Assembly (NCBI GenBank): GCA_047967505.1
Contig: CM106541.1
Source of the DNA: Dipteris shenzhenensis
Lineage: Eukaryota > Polypodiophyta > Polypodiopsida > Gleicheniales
Direction: 5' to 3' (one strand)
Length of the DNA: 64,000 nucleotides
A program made the translations under genes and the position numbers. Of the stretch, positions 60,921 to 64,000 are shown one piece after another. The stretch's first letter is position 1, and each line of letters begins with the position of its first letter. The notes under the pieces are model-generated. The model ran no database searches. It was not told the origin of the DNA and was given only the letters and a program-made list of their open reading frames with translations.

Positions 60921-62580
60921 ATTGCTCTTGCCACCTGCTTCTCTTTCCTTGCAACAAGCAAGTAGTTCACCGATCCCAAATCTTTGCTGGAAGTGAATCT
61001 CTGTCGTTGGCGTAGCTTCACTGAACTGACACCTATGCTCACAAGCAGAGAACCGTCCACCCATAAGACAAATGCCTATAGGATTGGCACCCCCACAACC
61101 ACGATGTTGGGAAGAAGACGGTTGCTACTAGTCAACAACATGAGGTCCACCTGAATAAAGCTTCACCAAATCAATGTCAACTCCTAGTCTGACAAAGTTT
61201 TCCATTGGGAAAAGAAGATTCTTTTTTTGTTTTAAAAGAAAATCTCTTGGTGGTAAACCCAAAAAAAAGATTAGATACAAAAATTGCCGACTCGTAAGGG
61301 CATTCTTGCCAGCAGCCTACACTGCGAAAGCAATCAGTCAAGCCTCCCAAAGGCTTGATGGTTAGTTTTTCCTTGAGATCCGGGTGGAGGATGGCTTTAG
61401 TGCTAGCCGTATTAGCTCGGTGTTGCAGTCGAAATCAAGAGTCTTCCAAATCAAACTATTCTCTTGAACAAGGTGAAACTAGGTGTGCCAAAGGAGATGT
61501 GACAACCTCACCCTTAGATTATGGAAACCCTTAAATCCCCCCTGTGAGCTTATCCTTCAATCATAGCATTCATGTAAAGGCCTTACACAATGCCCATAAT
61601 AAGAGAACCCAAAACAAAACACTAGGGCTTTACCTTTGCCATGCCAATAGAGCATGGCAGTGGTTCGATGCATACAAGAACGCTATGGTTCGGTTGTAAG
61701 CAGGGAAAAAATTAGGGGGTTTTTTGAGTGACACGGCTTATTTTTTGGGCTGAAAAATTCAAAGAATAGCCCATATATACAAAAAATTGCATATTTTGGC
61801 CAAACATTCGCCCCAAAACACTACAAAATCAGGTTTTTCACAACATTTTTCCTTATTTTCTATATTCTTTGCGTTCGATCGACAAAACATTTGCCATTCG
61901 CCCACCTACTTACAAACAAGAAATCATGGGGCTTGCTTATTTTTTACCATGGTTGTAAGAGGACGTTCCCACACCATTCTATTGCTTCACCAGAATGGAC
62001 ACCTTGGGCAACGCCTATTTGGACGCAAGAGCGTTTCCATGTGTCTGGACTTCCCCATGATCCCCAGCTTCACGCTCAGCTGTCAGGATGTCGAACCTGG
62101 TACACCGACTGCAATGGCCTTAGCCGGTTGAGCCTTCGCTCAGCTTTCACAGAAGTAACAGCATCCTTCCCCGCTCTACCTGCCTGCTGCCAATTTCCAC
62201 AACGTCATTTCCATAATACCACATTTGATGCTGTTCTTCGCTTCATGAAGATGACATAACAAATCGTTTCAGAAGCTTCACGAGCTGCTGCTCACATAGT
62301 TTCTACTTGAACAACATGGCAATAGACAAGAATGGTAACTCTGCCAGAAATCATATTCGTGAAATGCATTCGTTAAGCCACAAGATAGAATGTAACAAAA
62401 ATAAAATAAAAAAGGAAGAGCTTGTTCTTGTATCGTTCGTCAACTTCTTCTGCAGGTAGCTAGAATGCAAAATCTGAAGACAAACATTAACATCTGCAAA
62501 CCTCGACTCTTTTTCCAAACAATTATGCAAAATCAATGAACGAAACATCTGCCCAACCAGTTTTTGATCAGACATTGGCT
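60921..62580. other. Unrecognised region after the primer-binding site
   Basis: Expected to hold the start of a gag gene, but no long frame or zinc knuckle is seen. Frames at 61787-62260 have no recognisable domain. Confidence 0.35.
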
Positions 62581-62839
62581 CAAGAACTTGAAATCCGAAG
62601 AACATGTACGAAATAATTGCTCGTTTCAGTCACGATATTAGAAATGAATTCCACAAAGACATTGAAAGAGCGCATTCCACGACCTACACATCCATAAGCC
62701 GTGCAATTTGTAGATTCATTCCTTTTACCGCCTTTAAAAATCCTCTTCCAAAAGTGCTCCATGATTCACATTTATTTAAAGAATTGCAGACTGTATTCAA
62801 ACAAACCAGATTTAACCCCCAACAACATGGGTTACCCCA

Positions 62840-63800
62840 GATGCAGAGATGCCATCAAGCACACATAACATCACGCATGGCCGATGCCTCTGGTGCATCC
62901 TCTTCCACACTATATCCTGCATGCACATTCTCTATGATTGGATCGTTCATATCCAACCCAAAATCCTCTCTCTCCTCATCATAATCCAATGTGAGGTTAT
63001 GCAAGATGCAACAGGCATGTATAAGTTTCGGTAGTCTCAAGAGATCCAAATTCTTGACCGGCCGAGATAAAAGAGTCTGGACATGTGCCCTTCAACCTGT
63101 TGAATGTGTGCTCAACCACAATACGGGTTGAAGACAATCGAAAATTATACTCTACCCGCGCATGATTCCTTGGCATTTGGTCCTTCCTGAAAGGTATACT
63201 CTTTGAAGATATCACGTCCCACCATAACCAACAGCCCTGCCAAGCAATCTCCTCGGCATTTCTTGTAAAATGTCATGTTTTGGATCACACATTTGTTGTT
63301 GTTGCATCCCGGCCACCCAATGTTGATATCTAGGAAACATATGTTTGCATCAACTACAACTTGAACAATCATGTTGTAGTTCTTATCTTTATCGTACTAG
63401 TGTGTGTTGTCCTCCACGGGTAGCTCTAAGAGAATGTGAGTACAATCTACTGACCCACAGCAATTTGGAAACCCTTGCAATTCCTTGAATCCCCTCTTCA
63501 ATTCTGTCAACTATGACTGCGTCGTCAGCCACCGAAGCTTGTGACAGAGTTGAGAGCGAATGGCATCCACAAATTGTCGCACGAAGCGATAAGCTATTGA
63601 CCTCCCCCAACATAATTACTCTGACAAGTGCACAAAGTTCATGCCAGATGCCAGCCATAGCAAGTAAATCGCCACCTTCCTCTCCACAGAAAATAATCTT
63701 CGTGACCACATAGGCCATGGTGCCTTGCTCTAGGTCCTCCCATAGAGTCACACAAATAAATGTGAACAACCCACAGGGCAAATGTAGTACCTCTCAAAAC
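62840..63800 (-). pseudogene. PIF/Harbinger transposase, decayed, minus strand
   Basis: Read leftwards from 63800. A segment reads ELQGFPNCCGSVDCTHI (first catalytic Asp of the DDE_Tnp_4 domain). At 63370 comes VVVDANICFLDINIGWPG (second Asp with the family's GWPG), at about 63130 VVEHTFNRLKGTCP (Glu position) and at about 63030 KLIHACCILHNLTLDYDEE (family C-terminus). A TAG interrupts between the first and second Asp (near 63400) and the frame shifts at least twice more (near 63470 and 63200-63060). PIF/Harbinger enzymes insert with TTA/TAA duplications and usually pair with a Myb-like protein. None is seen before the window ends. Confidence 0.8.
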
Positions 63801-64000
63801 CGTCAATCATCTGCATGGACCAAGAAAACATAGTGGTTCCACCAGTGGATGGAACAAGGCTTAATGTACCACTGACCCATGGCTGGAGACATCAACCTAA
63901 AGTTGAGAATGCACTAACACAAGCTCTTGGTCCTGCGAACCTCCCTCACCATCTATGTCCATTGCATCTTAATTGAGGGGAGATCCTCCCTACCACACCT

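Noticed and set aside
61787-62259. Overlapping plus-strand frames of 114 and 122 codons
   Set aside because: Two frames are open at once and neither shows a domain or family pattern.

Overview
The window looks like a TE-rich region of nuclear DNA from a land plant. Reasons: spliceosomal GT-AG introns; a plant-type ATL RING-H2 gene; an F-box/WD-repeat-like gene resembling STERILE APETALA; and plant transposon families (CACTA/En-Spm with tnp2, DUF4218 and DUF4216-like parts, hAT with a BED finger, PIF/Harbinger, Ty1-Copia). I cannot name the species. Only two genes look like ordinary host genes: ATL at 11577-11999 and the SAP-like gene at 54742-56882 (minus). A third, intron-rich gene of unknown kind fills about 0.5-2.5 kb.

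Layout. 0-2.5 kb: unrecognised gene(s) with small phase-0 exons. 2.5-3.4 kb: AT-rich duplicated DNA. 3.9-9.1 kb: a CACTA element with tnp2 on the minus strand and a Transposase_24-like gene on the plus strand, divergent around a GCATCTA-motif cluster. 11.6 kb: ATL gene. 12.7-16.4 kb: second, decayed CACTA transposase. 16.8-17.2 kb: dinucleotide repeats. 18.6-31.5 kb: a coiled-coil ORF split by a 12.07 kb element. 31.6-32.1 kb: 9-bp minisatellite. 32.5-34.7 kb: dead hAT. 35.0-35.7 kb: ~55-bp tandem array. 35.8-41.0 kb: dead Copia element with a truncated 3' LTR. 41.5-42.3 kb: microsatellites and a ~72-bp array. 43.1-47.65 kb: ~180-bp satellite in an eight-monomer higher-order repeat. 48.2-49.0 kb: purine- and GC-rich block. 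49.3-51.9 kb: third CACTA fragment. 52.5-53.0 kb: near-perfect 253-bp tandem duplication. 54.7-56.9 kb: SAP-like gene. 60.9 kb: LTR end with a primer-binding site. 62.8-63.8 kb: dead PIF/Harbinger transposase.

The most unusual object is the element at 19278-31350. It has 33-bp inverted termini (31/33 identical) and sits in frame inside a coiled-coil ORF, with an apparent 2-bp GC target duplication. It carries four gene models: A (plus, 417 aa, orphan), B (minus, 554 aa), D (plus, 608 aa, orphan) and E (minus, a DDE-transposase-like gene with an in-frame stop). B joins a complete histone H3-like fold, including an H3-like start MARTK, to a Ulp1/C48-type cysteine protease domain with His, Gln and Cys in place. 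A and B converge with an 84-bp gap. B and D diverge from a short region with three CACGTG palindromes. Six copies of a 73-bp hairpin-forming sequence lie on both sides of this promoter, in the first intron of D and in the presumed 5' intron of B. I read this as a DNA transposon carrying its own histone-like/SUMO-protease protein and an array of palindromic sites. Family names rest on motifs read by eye, because no search could be run.
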